From positions 124,001 through 188,000 of the forward strand of contig NZ_JACHLB010000005.1 of assembly GCF_014207905.1 (NCBI RefSeq): DNA of 64,000 bases, read 5' to 3'. The stretch is from Flavobacterium notoginsengisoli (GTDB lineage Bacteria > Bacteroidota > Bacteroidia > Flavobacteriales > Flavobacteriaceae). The translations under genes and the position numbers were made by a program. Positions 51,221 through 59,843 of this stretch are shown here, piece by piece. A model generated the notes under the pieces. It did no database searches. It was not told the origin of the DNA and saw only the letters and a list, made by a program, of their open reading frames with translations. Positions within the stretch are counted from its first letter, which is position 1. Each line of letters starts with the position of its first letter.

Positions 51221-53094
51221 TCGTTAAACGGGCGTACTTGTTTGATGTATAGATCTCTTTTTTCTCCAACAATTTTAAATTCAATATCTACTGGATTAAA
51301 TTGGTTTTTACGCCAATAACGATACATTTTGGTTTCAATTTTTTTACTGACATTAAAAATATTGCTCATTTCTTTTCGGCTCAACAAAGGTTCGTTGTTA
51401 TTCAAATTGGAGTTTGACGTATAATCAATATCAAAGTCGGTGTCGTCTTTTCCGTCATTAAAATGATAGGCTACAAATTGCTCGCAGATTTCGCCTTTTT
51501 CAGGTTTTACAACAGAATTTTCTCCTTTTTGAACATTCACTGTAATGCCTGGAAAATTTTCTCTAAATATATTTTTGGTTATGATTACGCCGTTTGCTAA
51601 TTCGTCAGGAAAAGAGCGATGCACTAAAATCCCCATTGCGATATTTTGTTGGTCAATTCCGAAAAGCTCTCTTTCGTTAAACGATGCTTCATTCCAAACG
51701 CTTGCCCAGACTTGTTTGATTGCTTTTTCAAAAGTTTTAATAGAATCGCCCAGAATTCCAGTTTTAGAATCGTATAATCCGGCACCATTAAAATCATCTA
51801 AATCTTCGGCGTTGGTAGAAGATCTAAATCTGAAATTTTTGAATTTTGCATCTTTAAAAGCCAGATTTAATTTTGAAATTAATTCAGGATCAACGGGTTC
51901 TTTTTTAATAGCATCTCTGATTTTTTTTAGCTGATTATTAATCCAGATTGTAGAATCTTTTTTAGGGAATGCTAAAAGTTCGGCAATTAATGGAGAAATA
52001 GAGTTTTTCTGAATATGTTGTGTGTAAAAATAAAACGGAATCGCATACGCATTTTCTGGAACTTTGAAAGGAGTTTCTTTTGAAATAGCAATTAGATAAG
52101 CCATATTTTGAGCTTTCGAGCCAATATAATTTACACCCTTTTTAGGAATTTCGGATAGATTGACTAATTCTGTAACGCTATTGTCAATTATTAGTTTTTT
52201 CTTTTTTCCTGTTGATTTTAAAGTGATTTTTTTGGTTGTTTCTTTGATGTAAAAAGTATCTACTGCAATCTTTAGTTCTACTTTTTTTGAAAGCAGTTTT
52301 TTGATATTGCGGTCTTTTTCGATATCTGTATAGGCCATTATTGGAATCTTTCTGTTTTTTCCTAAAAGAACTAAATGGCTTAGAGGTGTTTGAAGTTCGT
52401 TTACAATAATTCCTCTAACATTTGGAAGAATATCCGGAGTTCCATTTAAAATAATGATTTCGTCAGGATTTGGTTTTATGGTTTCTAATTCTTTGATTGT
52501 GTATTGTTTTAAGATGCCGATATTGCTTCCGCGAACGACTTCCTGATATTTAATTTCTCCAAAAATATAATCTGATTTGACACAAGGAATTTTAAATTTC
52601 TTCTGCTGATACCATTCCATCATTTCTGGATTGTTTAAGTAGAATTTTAATTTTTCGCCGATAAAAGTCGAAGTTCGAACTAAATTAAAAAATCGTTCAA
52701 TAAGAGGAATTGGCATATGATCGGAGGCAGCGAGTTCGAAAATCCATTTATCAGTGCCTTTAATATGATTTAGATTTCCAAGAAAATAATCTCTGTTTTT
52801 TTCTGTATCGCTGTAATTTTCGTTGTTAAAGACATCGAGATCTTTGCTGTAGCCTAAATAATTGGTAACAAAATCAAAATGCAATAAAATAAGACTGCTA
52901 TTAAAATAATACATTTTTTGTTTTCGAATGTCATAAACCACTTTGACAGATTCGATATTAGAGAATTTATCAGATAAAGGTTTTCCTTTAAAAGCTTTGT
53001 AAGCTTCATAATTTGGTAGAGAGGCCATATATCGCTGCGCGCTTAAAGTGGTAAGCACGAAAACCAAAACAAAGCTGTAGAGATACTTTTTCAT
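51217..53094 (-). CDS. Secreted PEP/pyruvate-binding (PPDK_N) domain protein with a preceding phosphohistidine-type domain
   Basis: The 625-residue protein has a signal peptide (SFVLVFVLTTLSAQ). After an alpha/beta N-terminal part comes a phosphohistidine-like motif TPLSHLVLLGKNRKIPIMAY (about 235-254), then a PPDK N-terminal ATP-grasp domain (about 315-625) with FRFRSSTNAEDLDDFNGAGL and the end motif LYIKQVRPF. In PPDK the ATP-grasp comes first; here the order is histidine domain then ATP-grasp, as in glucan water dikinases. A role in the periplasm is odd because ATP is scarce there, so activity or the location may differ. Convergent overlap of 4 bases with the DUF4956 gene. Confidence 0.8.
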   Translation of the reverse strand: MKKYLYSFVLVFVLTTLSAQRYMASLPNYEAYKAFKGKPLSDKFSNIESVKVVYDIRKQKMYYFNSSLILLHFDFVTNYLGYSKDLDVFNNENYSDTEKNRDYFLGNLNHIKGTDKWIFELAASDHMPIPLIERFFNLVRTSTFIGEKLKFYLNNPEMMEWYQQKKFKIPCVKSDYIFGEIKYQEVVRGSNIGILKQYTIKELETIKPNPDEIIILNGTPDILPNVRGIIVNELQTPLSHLVLLGKNRKIPIMAYTDIEKDRNIKKLLSKKVELKIAVDTFYIKETTKKITLKSTGKKKKLIIDNSVTELVNLSEIPKKGVNYIGSKAQNMAYLIAISKETPFKVPENAYAIPFYFYTQHIQKNSISPLIAELLAFPKKDSTIWINNQLKKIRDAIKKEPVDPELISKLNLAFKDAKFKNFRFRSSTNAEDLDDFNGAGLYDSKTGILGDSIKTFEKAIKQVWASVWNEASFNERELFGIDQQNIAMGILVHRSFPDELANGVIITKNIFRENFPGITVNVQKGENSVVKPEKGEICEQFVAYHFNDGKDDTDFDIDYTSNSNLNNNEPLLSRKEMSNIFNVSKKIETKMYRYWRKNQFNPVDIEFKIVGEKRDLYIKQVRPFND

Positions 53095-53200
53095 GTTCTG
53101 AAAGAAAGGAATAAATTTACTTAAAAAAGCAATAAGTTTTATCTACTGCTAGATTACTTAAAGTAATGAAAACCTTTGTGAAATTTTCTATTATTTGATG

Positions 53201-53208
53201 TACCTTTG
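53201..53208 (+). promoter_or_regulatory. -7 box of mnmA
   Basis: TACCTTTG matches TAnnTTTG, predicting transcription from about 53212 and a 24-base leader. Confidence 0.6.
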
Positions 53209-53235
53209 CAACCTTAAAAAATTAAACATTTCAAA

Positions 53236-54423
53236 ATGAAACGAGTAGTTGTTGGACTTTCCGGTGGAGTAGATTCTAGCGTTGCCGCTTATTTATTGCA
53301 GCAACAAGGATACGAAGTAATTGGCCTTTTTATGAAAAATTGGCATGATGACTCGGTTACTATTTCTAACGAATGTCCTTGGCTTGAGGATAGTAATGAT
53401 GCTTTGCTTGTTGCCGAAAAACTGGGTATACCGTTTCAAACAGTTGATTTAAGCGAAGAATACAAAGAAAAAATCGTTGATTACATGTTCAACGAATACG
53501 AAAAAGGAAGAACTCCAAATCCTGACGTGCTTTGTAACCGTGAAATCAAATTTGATGTGTTTATGAAAATCGCTTTAAGTCTGGGTGCAGATTATGTAGC
53601 AACAGGACATTATTGCCAAAAAAGCGAAATTGAGGTTGATGGAAAGACAGTTTATCAATTAATTGCCGGAAATGACGTTAACAAAGATCAATCGTACTTT
53701 TTATGTCAATTATCGCAAGAACAATTGTCAAAAGCATTATTTCCTATTGGCGCTTTAACTAAACCAGAAGTACGCGAAATAGCTGCTGAAATGGAGTTGG
53801 TTACAGCCGAAAAGAAAGATTCTCAAGGTTTATGTTTTATTGGAAAAGTTCGTCTTCCAGAATTTCTACAACAAAAATTACAGCCTAAAGAAGGTAAAAT
53901 TGTTCAGGTAGATAAAAATGATCCAATTTATGTTTCTGAAATACCAGCTGAAGTTTCTTTAGAAGAAAAATTAAAATTAGAATCTCAACAATTAGACTAT
54001 CTTCCAACAATGGGGAAAGTTGTTGGAAAACATCAAGGTGCTCATTATTTTACAGTTGGACAAAGAAAAGGTCTAAACGTAGGAGGAACAACAGATCCTT
54101 TGTTTGTAATTGCTACAGATGTTGAAACCAATACTATTTATACTGGTTTGTCAAGCGCTCATCCTGGATTATTCAAAAAAGCACTTTTTGTTGGAAAATC
54201 TGAAGTACACTGGATTAGAGAAGATTTAACGCTTAAAGCAGGCGAAAAGATGGAAGTAATGGCTAGAATTCGTTACCGCCAACCTTTGCAAAAGGCAGTT
54301 TTACATCAATTTGAAGACGGAATGTACGTGGAGTTTGAAGAAGCACAATCTGCTATTACAGAAGGACAATTTGTGGCTTGGTATTTAGGAAATGAATTAG
54401 TTGGTTCAGGAGTAATTTCTTAA
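53236..54423 (+). CDS. mnmA: tRNA-specific 2-thiouridylase MnmA
   Basis: The 395-residue enzyme makes 2-thiouridine at the wobble base 34 of tRNA for Lys, Glu and Gln. It has the PP-loop start VVGLSGGVDSSVAAYLL, NPDVLCNREIKF with the first catalytic cysteine, KDQSYFLCQLSQEQL, and SQGLCFIGK with the second cysteine. The C-terminal beta-barrel holds FTVGQRKGLNVGGTTDPLFV. The length and order are standard. The sulfur source and partner proteins are not in this window. Confidence 0.97.
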   Translation: MKRVVVGLSGGVDSSVAAYLLQQQGYEVIGLFMKNWHDDSVTISNECPWLEDSNDALLVAEKLGIPFQTVDLSEEYKEKIVDYMFNEYEKGRTPNPDVLCNREIKFDVFMKIALSLGADYVATGHYCQKSEIEVDGKTVYQLIAGNDVNKDQSYFLCQLSQEQLSKALFPIGALTKPEVREIAAEMELVTAEKKDSQGLCFIGKVRLPEFLQQKLQPKEGKIVQVDKNDPIYVSEIPAEVSLEEKLKLESQQLDYLPTMGKVVGKHQGAHYFTVGQRKGLNVGGTTDPLFVIATDVETNTIYTGLSSAHPGLFKKALFVGKSEVHWIREDLTLKAGEKMEVMARIRYRQPLQKAVLHQFEDGMYVEFEEAQSAITEGQFVAWYLGNELVGSGVIS

Positions 54424-54426
54424 ATT

Positions 54427-54463
54427 TATACCTTTGTTTGGAAGAAATTCCTAAAAAGGTATA
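54427..54463 (+). promoter_or_regulatory. Promoter box within a short palindrome before the S8 protease gene
   Basis: TACCTTTG at 54429-54436 fits the -7 box, and TATACCTTT at 54427 is an exact inverted complement of AAAGGTATA at 54455-54463. The start codon is three bases on. The design resembles the palindrome at 50613. Confidence 0.5.
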
Positions 54464-54465
54464 CT

Positions 54466-56082
54466 ATGAAATATAACTTTACTTTTCTTTTAATACTTCT
54501 TTCGTTTACAGTTTTCGGACAAGAAGAGGCTTGGGTTTACTTTAATGCAAAACCCAATGCTCAGGCTTTCTTTGCTAATCCATTAACAGAGCTTTCTCAA
54601 AAAGCTTTAGATCGAAGAACCAATCAAAATATAGCATTAGATATTACCGATGCGCCTTTGGAAACTTCGTATGTTGATCAAATCAAGGCAAGTACTGGAA
54701 TATCTGTTATGGCGCAATCTAAATGGCTAAATGCGCTTCATATTCGCGGTACGCAGGCTAATGTAAATGCTTTAAAAACATTTTCTTTTGTTCAGAAAGT
54801 AGAATTTGCGGATAAAACGTTAAATGCAACAACAGGGAAAAAAGTTTCTGAAACCACGACAAATAAAACGAAAAACAAATTAGAAACAGCAATTGATTAC
54901 GCTTACGGTAATTCTGCCAATCAGATTCAAATGTTGAATGGACAAGTTTTACATCAGCAAAATTATACTGGAGAAGGAAAGATAATTGCAGTTTTTGATG
55001 CAGGTTTTCCAGGGGTGAATACAGCACAGCCGTTTGAAAATCTTCGAAATAACAATAAAATTTTGGGTGGTTACGATTATACCGAACGAAATGCTAATTT
55101 TTATACAGGCGGTACACACGGTACATTGGTACTTTCGACAATGGGTGGTTACAAAGAAAATGCTTTGATAGGAACTGCTCCAAATGCATCATATTATCTT
55201 TTTATTACAGAAATAGAAAAAGATAATATTGAGAATCCGTTAGAAGAATCACTTTGGGTAGAAGCGGCTGAGAAAGCAGATGCTTTGGGAGTTGATATTA
55301 TTACCACTTCATTAGGTTATTTCGGAGATCGTAATGAATCCAGATATAATCATACTTACAGTGATATGAACGGAATTACGACTTTTATTTCTCGTGGTGC
55401 CGAAATAGCTTTTAGTAAAGGAATCTTAGTTTTAGCATCAGCAGGAAATGAAGGAAATCAAGTAGAAAAACATATTGGTTCGCCGGCAGATGCAGTTTCT
55501 GTTTTAGCAATTGGTTCGGTTACGGCAACTAAAACAAGATCTAGTTTTAGTTCGATCGGGCCAAGTTATGATGGCAGAATAAAACCAGATATTATGGCGC
55601 AGGGAACTGCTGCGGTAGTTTCTGATATAAATGGAAATATTGGCACGGCAAACGGAACTTCATTTTCATGTCCAATTATGGCCGGAATGTGCGCCTCTTT
55701 GTGGCAGGCTTTTCCAACGAAAACAAATAAAGAAATCAGACAGATGATTTTAGCTTCTGCCGACCGTTTTACGACGCCAGATAATAATTACGGTTACGGA
55801 ATTCCGAATTTTGGATCAACTTTAAGCGTAGATAATTTTATTTCAGAAACGGCTTTTTCAGTTTATCCGAATCCAGTAAAAAATACAGTTACTTTTTCTT
55901 TTTTAAATGAAAATAATACAGCGTCTGTAAAAATTTATTCCGTTTTAGGGCAAAAATTAATGGAAGAAAGAATCAATAGTTCAAATCCTGTTCTTTCCCT
56001 TCAATCTTTACAAAGCGGATTGTATTTTTATACTTTTGATACTGAGAACCTTCATAAAACGGGAAAAATCATTAAGCAATAA
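54466..56082 (+). CDS. Subtilisin-like S8 serine protease with T9SS C-terminal sorting domain
   Basis: The 538-residue protein has a signal peptide (LLILLSFTVFGQ), an I9-type propeptide-like region (about 25-110), and a catalytic domain with Asp in AVFDAGFPGVNTA, His in GGTHGTLVLSTMGG and Ser in NGTSFSCPIMAG. The C-terminal 75 residues (SVYPNPVKNTVTFSFLN, LSLQSLQSGLYFYTFD and a terminal KTGKIIKQ) form a type A sorting domain for the type IX secretion system, so the enzyme is exported to the surface or medium. It is followed by a flavin oxidoreductase gene after 7 bases. Confidence 0.93.
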   Translation: MKYNFTFLLILLSFTVFGQEEAWVYFNAKPNAQAFFANPLTELSQKALDRRTNQNIALDITDAPLETSYVDQIKASTGISVMAQSKWLNALHIRGTQANVNALKTFSFVQKVEFADKTLNATTGKKVSETTTNKTKNKLETAIDYAYGNSANQIQMLNGQVLHQQNYTGEGKIIAVFDAGFPGVNTAQPFENLRNNNKILGGYDYTERNANFYTGGTHGTLVLSTMGGYKENALIGTAPNASYYLFITEIEKDNIENPLEESLWVEAAEKADALGVDIITTSLGYFGDRNESRYNHTYSDMNGITTFISRGAEIAFSKGILVLASAGNEGNQVEKHIGSPADAVSVLAIGSVTATKTRSSFSSIGPSYDGRIKPDIMAQGTAAVVSDINGNIGTANGTSFSCPIMAGMCASLWQAFPTKTNKEIRQMILASADRFTTPDNNYGYGIPNFGSTLSVDNFISETAFSVYPNPVKNTVTFSFLNENNTASVKIYSVLGQKLMEERINSSNPVLSLQSLQSGLYFYTFDTENLHKTGKIIKQ

Positions 56083-56089
56083 TTTTTTA

Positions 56090-57034
56090 ATGAATAAAAT
56101 CACTCAACTTTTTAATATAAAATATCCGATCATTCAAGGCGGAATGATTTGGAATAGCGGTTATAAATTGGCATCAGCAGTAAGTAATGCTGGAGGTTTA
56201 GGGCTTATTGGCGCAGGTTCAATGTATCCAGAAGTTTTAAGAGAGCATATTCAAAAATGCAAAAAAGCGACAGATAAACCTTTTGGTGTCAACATTCCGA
56301 TGTTGTATCCGAATATTGAAGAAATCATGAATATCGTAGTTGAAGAAGGCGTAAAAATCGTTTTTACTTCGGCAGGAAATCCTAAAACTTGGACTTCATT
56401 TTTAAAAGAAAAGGGAATTACTGTTGTTCATGTTGTAAGCAGCAGTGTTTTTGCTTTAAAAGCGCAAGATGCTGGCGTTGATGCCGTTGTTGCAGAAGGT
56501 TTTGAAGCGGGCGGACACAACGGTCGCGAAGAAACAACGACATTGACTTTAATTCCAATGGTTAGAGAAAAGATTCAGATTCCATTAATCGCCGCTGGGG
56601 GAATAGCAACAGGAAGAGGAATGCTTGCCGCAATGATTCTTGGAGCCGATGGTGTTCAGGTTGGAAGCCGTTTTGCAGCTTCTGTAGAATCTTCGGCACA
56701 CAATAATTTTAAAGAAACAATAGTTAATACTCAAGAAGGAGGAACTCAATTGACATTGAAAGAATTAGCTCCAGTTCGATTGGTGAAAAATAAATTCTAT
56801 CAGGATGTTCAGGATTTGTATCAAAAATGCCCTTCTAAAGAAGAATTGGTTCAGCTTTTAGGTAGAGCGAGAGCTAAAAAAGGAATGTTTGAAGGAGATT
56901 TGGAAGAAGGAGAATTAGAAATTGGACAAATAGCGGGTCTAATTCATGATATTTTGCCAGTGGAACAAATTATTCAACAAATGATTGCCGAATTTGAAGC
57001 TGCAAAAAAAGAAAAGGTTACATTTGAGTTTTAA
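56090..57034 (+). CDS. Nitronate monooxygenase / NAD(P)H-dependent flavin oxidoreductase family
   Basis: The 314-residue protein has the FMN-barrel features of the NMO family: YPIIQGGMIWNSGYKLASAV, GGLGLIGAGSMYPE, VVAEGFEAGGHNGREETTTL and AAGGIATGRGMLAAMILGAD with GVQVGSRFAA. Known members oxidise nitronates or reduce quinones; some (FabK) reduce enoyl-ACP. The start at 56090 lies 7 bases after the protease stop; the longer frame from 56036 would overlap that gene and has no conserved residues. Exact activity is open. Confidence 0.88.
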   Translation: MNKITQLFNIKYPIIQGGMIWNSGYKLASAVSNAGGLGLIGAGSMYPEVLREHIQKCKKATDKPFGVNIPMLYPNIEEIMNIVVEEGVKIVFTSAGNPKTWTSFLKEKGITVVHVVSSSVFALKAQDAGVDAVVAEGFEAGGHNGREETTTLTLIPMVREKIQIPLIAAGGIATGRGMLAAMILGADGVQVGSRFAASVESSAHNNFKETIVNTQEGGTQLTLKELAPVRLVKNKFYQDVQDLYQKCPSKEELVQLLGRARAKKGMFEGDLEEGELEIGQIAGLIHDILPVEQIIQQMIAEFEAAKKEKVTFEF

Positions 57035-57054
57035 TTGTCTGCAAGAAATATTTT

Positions 57055-57465
57055 ATGAATTCCCTACGCACTTATATACTACTATTGTTTTTAGCTTTTG
57101 GATTGCAACAAGTTCAGAGTCAGTCTTATCATTTTAAAACTTCTGGTTTTAGCGTATTACAGAAGAATGAAAGAGGAAAATGGGGCGAATGGTCCAATTT
57201 GAATCTGGTAAATCTTTCTGTGGTTTTAGATACCAACAAACATAGAATTGTAGTGTATTCTCAAGAAATTCAGCTTTTTAATATTTTAGATTATATTGAA
57301 AGAGAAGAAAACGATACTGATATTACTTATTCATTTATGTGTAAAGATAATGACGGAAGAGAATGCAAACTTTCGATCATTACTCGTAAAAAGCAAGATT
57401 TTAGAAAACAGCTGTACATTAACTACGACGATCATATTATAGTTTATAATATTATTACAGTATAA
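57055..57465 (+). CDS. Secreted hypothetical protein, 136 aa
   Basis: I do not recognise it. A signal peptide is clear (LLLFLAFGLQQVQSQS). The mature part is beta-rich and contains SGFSVLQKNERGKWGEWSNL and a C-terminal QLYINYDDHIIVYNI. It begins 21 bases after the flavin oxidoreductase gene and could share its transcript. Function unknown. Confidence 0.7.
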   Translation: MNSLRTYILLLFLAFGLQQVQSQSYHFKTSGFSVLQKNERGKWGEWSNLNLVNLSVVLDTNKHRIVVYSQEIQLFNILDYIEREENDTDITYSFMCKDNDGRECKLSIITRKKQDFRKQLYINYDDHIIVYNIITV

Positions 57466-57473
57466 AAAAGATG

Positions 57474-57605
57474 CTAAGCTTCTAAGTTTCTGAGATACTA
57501 AGTCTTTTTGGATTTAGATAAATAATAAACCCGACAGTTTTTTTTAATCTGTCGGGTTTTCTTGTATAAAAATCTTAGCATCTTAGTGTCTCAGAACCTT
57601 AGAAC
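57474..57605. repeat. Octamer arrays around a terminator
   Basis: Left array 57474-57505 (ctaagctt, ctaagttt, ctgagata, ctaagtct); right inverted array 57574-57605 (cttagcat, cttagtgt, ctcagaac, cttagaac). Between them, 57527-57559 is a perfect 11-bp terminator stem (AAACCCGACAG / CTGTCGGGTTT). The right array reaches the stop codon of the convergent DUF4268 gene. Confidence 0.88.
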
Positions 57606-58046
57606 CTACAAAGAATCAACATCCTTAATAAATTCGTCATATTCTAAATAGAACATTTCCAAAGCATGCATTTTTTCATTGAAGAAATCAAAAATGGCAT
57701 CCCAGTTATTTTTATTACTGAAACCAACTCCAAGTTTTTCAACCCAAATTCTGCTTATTGTTTTACCACTTTCAAGAGTGTAATTTTTCTCAAAAACTAA
57801 ATCTTTGATGAATTCTTCTTCAAGAATGTTTTTTAAAGCTTCTAGTTTTTCAAAGTAAGCCAAACGTTTTTCATCACTTCTTTGTTCAATATCAATTAAA
57901 ACTTGCGCTTTTTTATTATCTACAAAAAACTTAAATGAGAAGTCTTTAATTTTGGTATCATAAAGTACCCATTTACGAGGATATTTTTCGGCAAATGCTA
58001 CCCAAAATTCTCTTTTTATTCTTTGTGATTCTTCTCTGCTGTACAT
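57606..58046 (-). CDS. DUF4268 family protein
   Basis: The 146-residue protein looks like DUF4268: REFWVAFAEKYPRKW near the N-terminus and KDFSFKFFVDNKKAQVLIDI E, then EKLEALKNILEEEF and KISRIWVEK. Members occur alone and also in some nuclease-like proteins; their function is unclear to me. It converges with the 136-aa gene, with the stop codon inside the octamer array. Confidence 0.75.
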   Translation of the reverse strand: MYSREESQRIKREFWVAFAEKYPRKWVLYDTKIKDFSFKFFVDNKKAQVLIDIEQRSDEKRLAYFEKLEALKNILEEEFIKDLVFEKNYTLESGKTISRIWVEKLGVGFSNKNNWDAIFDFFNEKMHALEMFYLEYDEFIKDVDSL

Positions 58047-58137
58047 TTTTTAGGCTTTAATTTTAGAAAACTTGCGGTACTGCGTTTTCTGGAGTATATT
58101 TATGTTTTATTTGAAAGTACAAAAATAAGCTTTGATT

Positions 58138-58794
58138 ATGAATTTTCAAGACTTTTTAAAATATGTTCCCAATATAATTCCAGTTGAACTGCCAGCGGTG
58201 GCTTCACATTTAAAAATGGCTCCAAAAGAACGCGTAGAGGGATTAAAAAATCTTGATATTGAAGCATTAAATGCAAGAATGGCAGGAGTAATGATGCTGT
58301 TTTATCCTAAACAGGAAAAAACACATTTGGTTCTGATTGTCAGGAATACTTACAATGGAGTTCATTCGGCGCAGATTGCATTTCCAGGAGGAAAATATGA
58401 GAAAGCCGATTTAAATTTTGAAACTACTGCTCTCAGAGAAACACAGGAAGAAGTGGGTATACCAAGTGATAAAATTGAAATAATTAAAAAATTTTCTCCC
58501 ATGTATATTCCGCCGAGTAATTTTTTAGTGCATCCTTTTTTAGGAATTGCTAAAGAAGAATTAGCTTTTTATCCAGATATTAGAGAAGTTGCTGGAATTA
58601 TTGAATTGCCTTTGTCCGTTTTTCTTAATGAAGAAATTATGATCGAAGCCAGATTATCAACTTCTTATGGAGCAAATATTTTAGTTCCGGCATTTAATAT
58701 TCAAAATCATGTAGTTTGGGGAGCGACAGCTATGATTTTGAGCGAATTGAGAGATGTGTTGATGTCGGTTTTTGAAGGAGATAATCGAAATTAA
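58138..58794 (+). CDS. NUDIX hydrolase, CoA-pyrophosphatase type
   Basis: The 218-residue protein has the NUDIX box GGKYEKADLNFETTALRETQ followed by EEVGI, and the preceding NGVHSAQIAFPGG which is the CoA-type (UPF0035) motif. NudL-type enzymes split coenzyme A to 4'-phosphopantetheine and ADP. I start at the ATG at 58138; the TTG at 58132 is within a TAAGCTTTG promoter-like sequence (58126-58134), so translation may begin with almost no leader. Catalytic specificity is inferred. Confidence 0.88.
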   Translation: MNFQDFLKYVPNIIPVELPAVASHLKMAPKERVEGLKNLDIEALNARMAGVMMLFYPKQEKTHLVLIVRNTYNGVHSAQIAFPGGKYEKADLNFETTALRETQEEVGIPSDKIEIIKKFSPMYIPPSNFLVHPFLGIAKEELAFYPDIREVAGIIELPLSVFLNEEIMIEARLSTSYGANILVPAFNIQNHVVWGATAMILSELRDVLMSVFEGDNRN

Positions 58795-58854
58795 TTATTT
58801 AACAATTTGATATTCATTTAGATAAATATGATTCTAAGAAAATGTTTATTAGTA

Positions 58855-58883
58855 TTGCTAAAAGAATAATTTTTGTATGTTTG
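58855..58883 (+). promoter_or_regulatory. Promoter of the acyltransferase gene
   Basis: TTG (58855-58857), 18-base spacer, TATGTTTG (58876-58883), a full consensus. Predicted start near 58887. Confidence 0.7.
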
Positions 58884-58914
58884 CGACCTAACATAAAAAC
58901 AAGATAAATTAGTT

Positions 58915-59724
58915 ATGGGATTGTTTAAACGAAATCCTTTTGGGCATATATTATTCATCAAGAAATGGTTAATCCGTATTTTGGGAGCCATGACGCATAG
59001 AAGATATAGAGGTTTTAATGAATTGCAGATTGAAGGATCTGAAATTATTAAAACGCTTCCAGATACTAATGTCTTATTTATATCAAATCATCAAACCTAT
59101 TTTGCCGATGTTGTGGCAATGTTTCACGTGTTTAACGCAAGTTTATCTGGGCGTGAAGACAATATCAAGAATATTGGTTATTTGTGGCAACCCAAAATGA
59201 ATATTTATTATGTTGCTGCAAAAGAAACGATGCAAGCAGGATTATTGCCAAGAATTTTATCTTACGTTGGTGCAATTACCGTTGAACGTACTTGGCGCGC
59301 AAAAGGTGTTGATGTGACAGAGAAAAGAGAAGTAAATCCAAACGATACAGAAAATATTAAAATTGCTCTTGCAGATGGTTGGGTAATTACTTTTCCTCAA
59401 GGCACTACCAAATCATTTAAGCCAGTTCGAAAAGGAACTGCACATATCATAAAACAACATAAACCAATTGTAATTCCAATTGTTATTGACGGATTCCGCC
59501 GTTCATTTGATAAAAAAGGACTTCGAATGAAGAAAAAAGGAATTCTGCAATCTTTCATTATAAAAGAACCTCTTGATATTGATTATGAAAACGATACAAT
59601 TGATGAAATTGTAGAAAAAGTAGAATACGCAATCGAACAGCATCCCTCTTTCTTAAAAGTTATTCCTGCTGAAGAACTAAAAGCACAAGAAGAACTGAAT
59701 AAAATGAGACAATGGGATTACTAG
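58915..59724 (+). CDS. 1-acyl-glycerol-3-phosphate acyltransferase (PlsC-like)
   Basis: The 269-residue protein has the acyltransferase motif NHQTYFAD (NHx4D), FPQGTTKSFKPVRKGTAHI and the substrate-binding region IPIVIDGFRRSF. PlsC enzymes add the second acyl chain to lysophosphatidic acid in phospholipid synthesis. A membrane association is likely via the N-terminal part. Its promoter is a good consensus. A single copy of the CAGGCTGAGCGAAG repeat arm lies downstream. Confidence 0.88.
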   Translation: MGLFKRNPFGHILFIKKWLIRILGAMTHRRYRGFNELQIEGSEIIKTLPDTNVLFISNHQTYFADVVAMFHVFNASLSGREDNIKNIGYLWQPKMNIYYVAAKETMQAGLLPRILSYVGAITVERTWRAKGVDVTEKREVNPNDTENIKIALADGWVITFPQGTTKSFKPVRKGTAHIIKQHKPIVIPIVIDGFRRSFDKKGLRMKKKGILQSFIIKEPLDIDYENDTIDEIVEKVEYAIEQHPSFLKVIPAEELKAQEELNKMRQWDY

Positions 59725-59766
59725 AAATTTTAGATTTCTGAGTTTAGATTTTAGATTTTTTCAAAA

Positions 59767-59792
59767 TTGTCAGGCTGAGCGAAGTCGAAGCC
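59767..59792 (+). repeat. Single arm of the palindromic repeat
   Basis: TTGTCAGGCTGAGCGAAGTC plus GAAGCC matches the left arm of the 78-bp element exactly, but the right arm is missing. Confidence 0.8.
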
Positions 59793-59827
59793 TCGTTTGC
59801 AAGGATATATAAATTAAGCTAAAAAAA

Positions 59828-59843
59828 CTTAGAATCTTAGAAA
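59828..59843 (-). repeat. Short inverted octamer array
   Basis: Units cttagaat and cttagaaa overlap the stop codon of the 210-aa membrane gene; a degenerate partner lies near 59730-59755. Confidence 0.55.

Noticed and set aside
51545..51934. 129-codon open frame opposite the PPDK-like gene
   Set aside because: The minus-strand gene is clearly real and the plus-strand frame has no family features or start signal.
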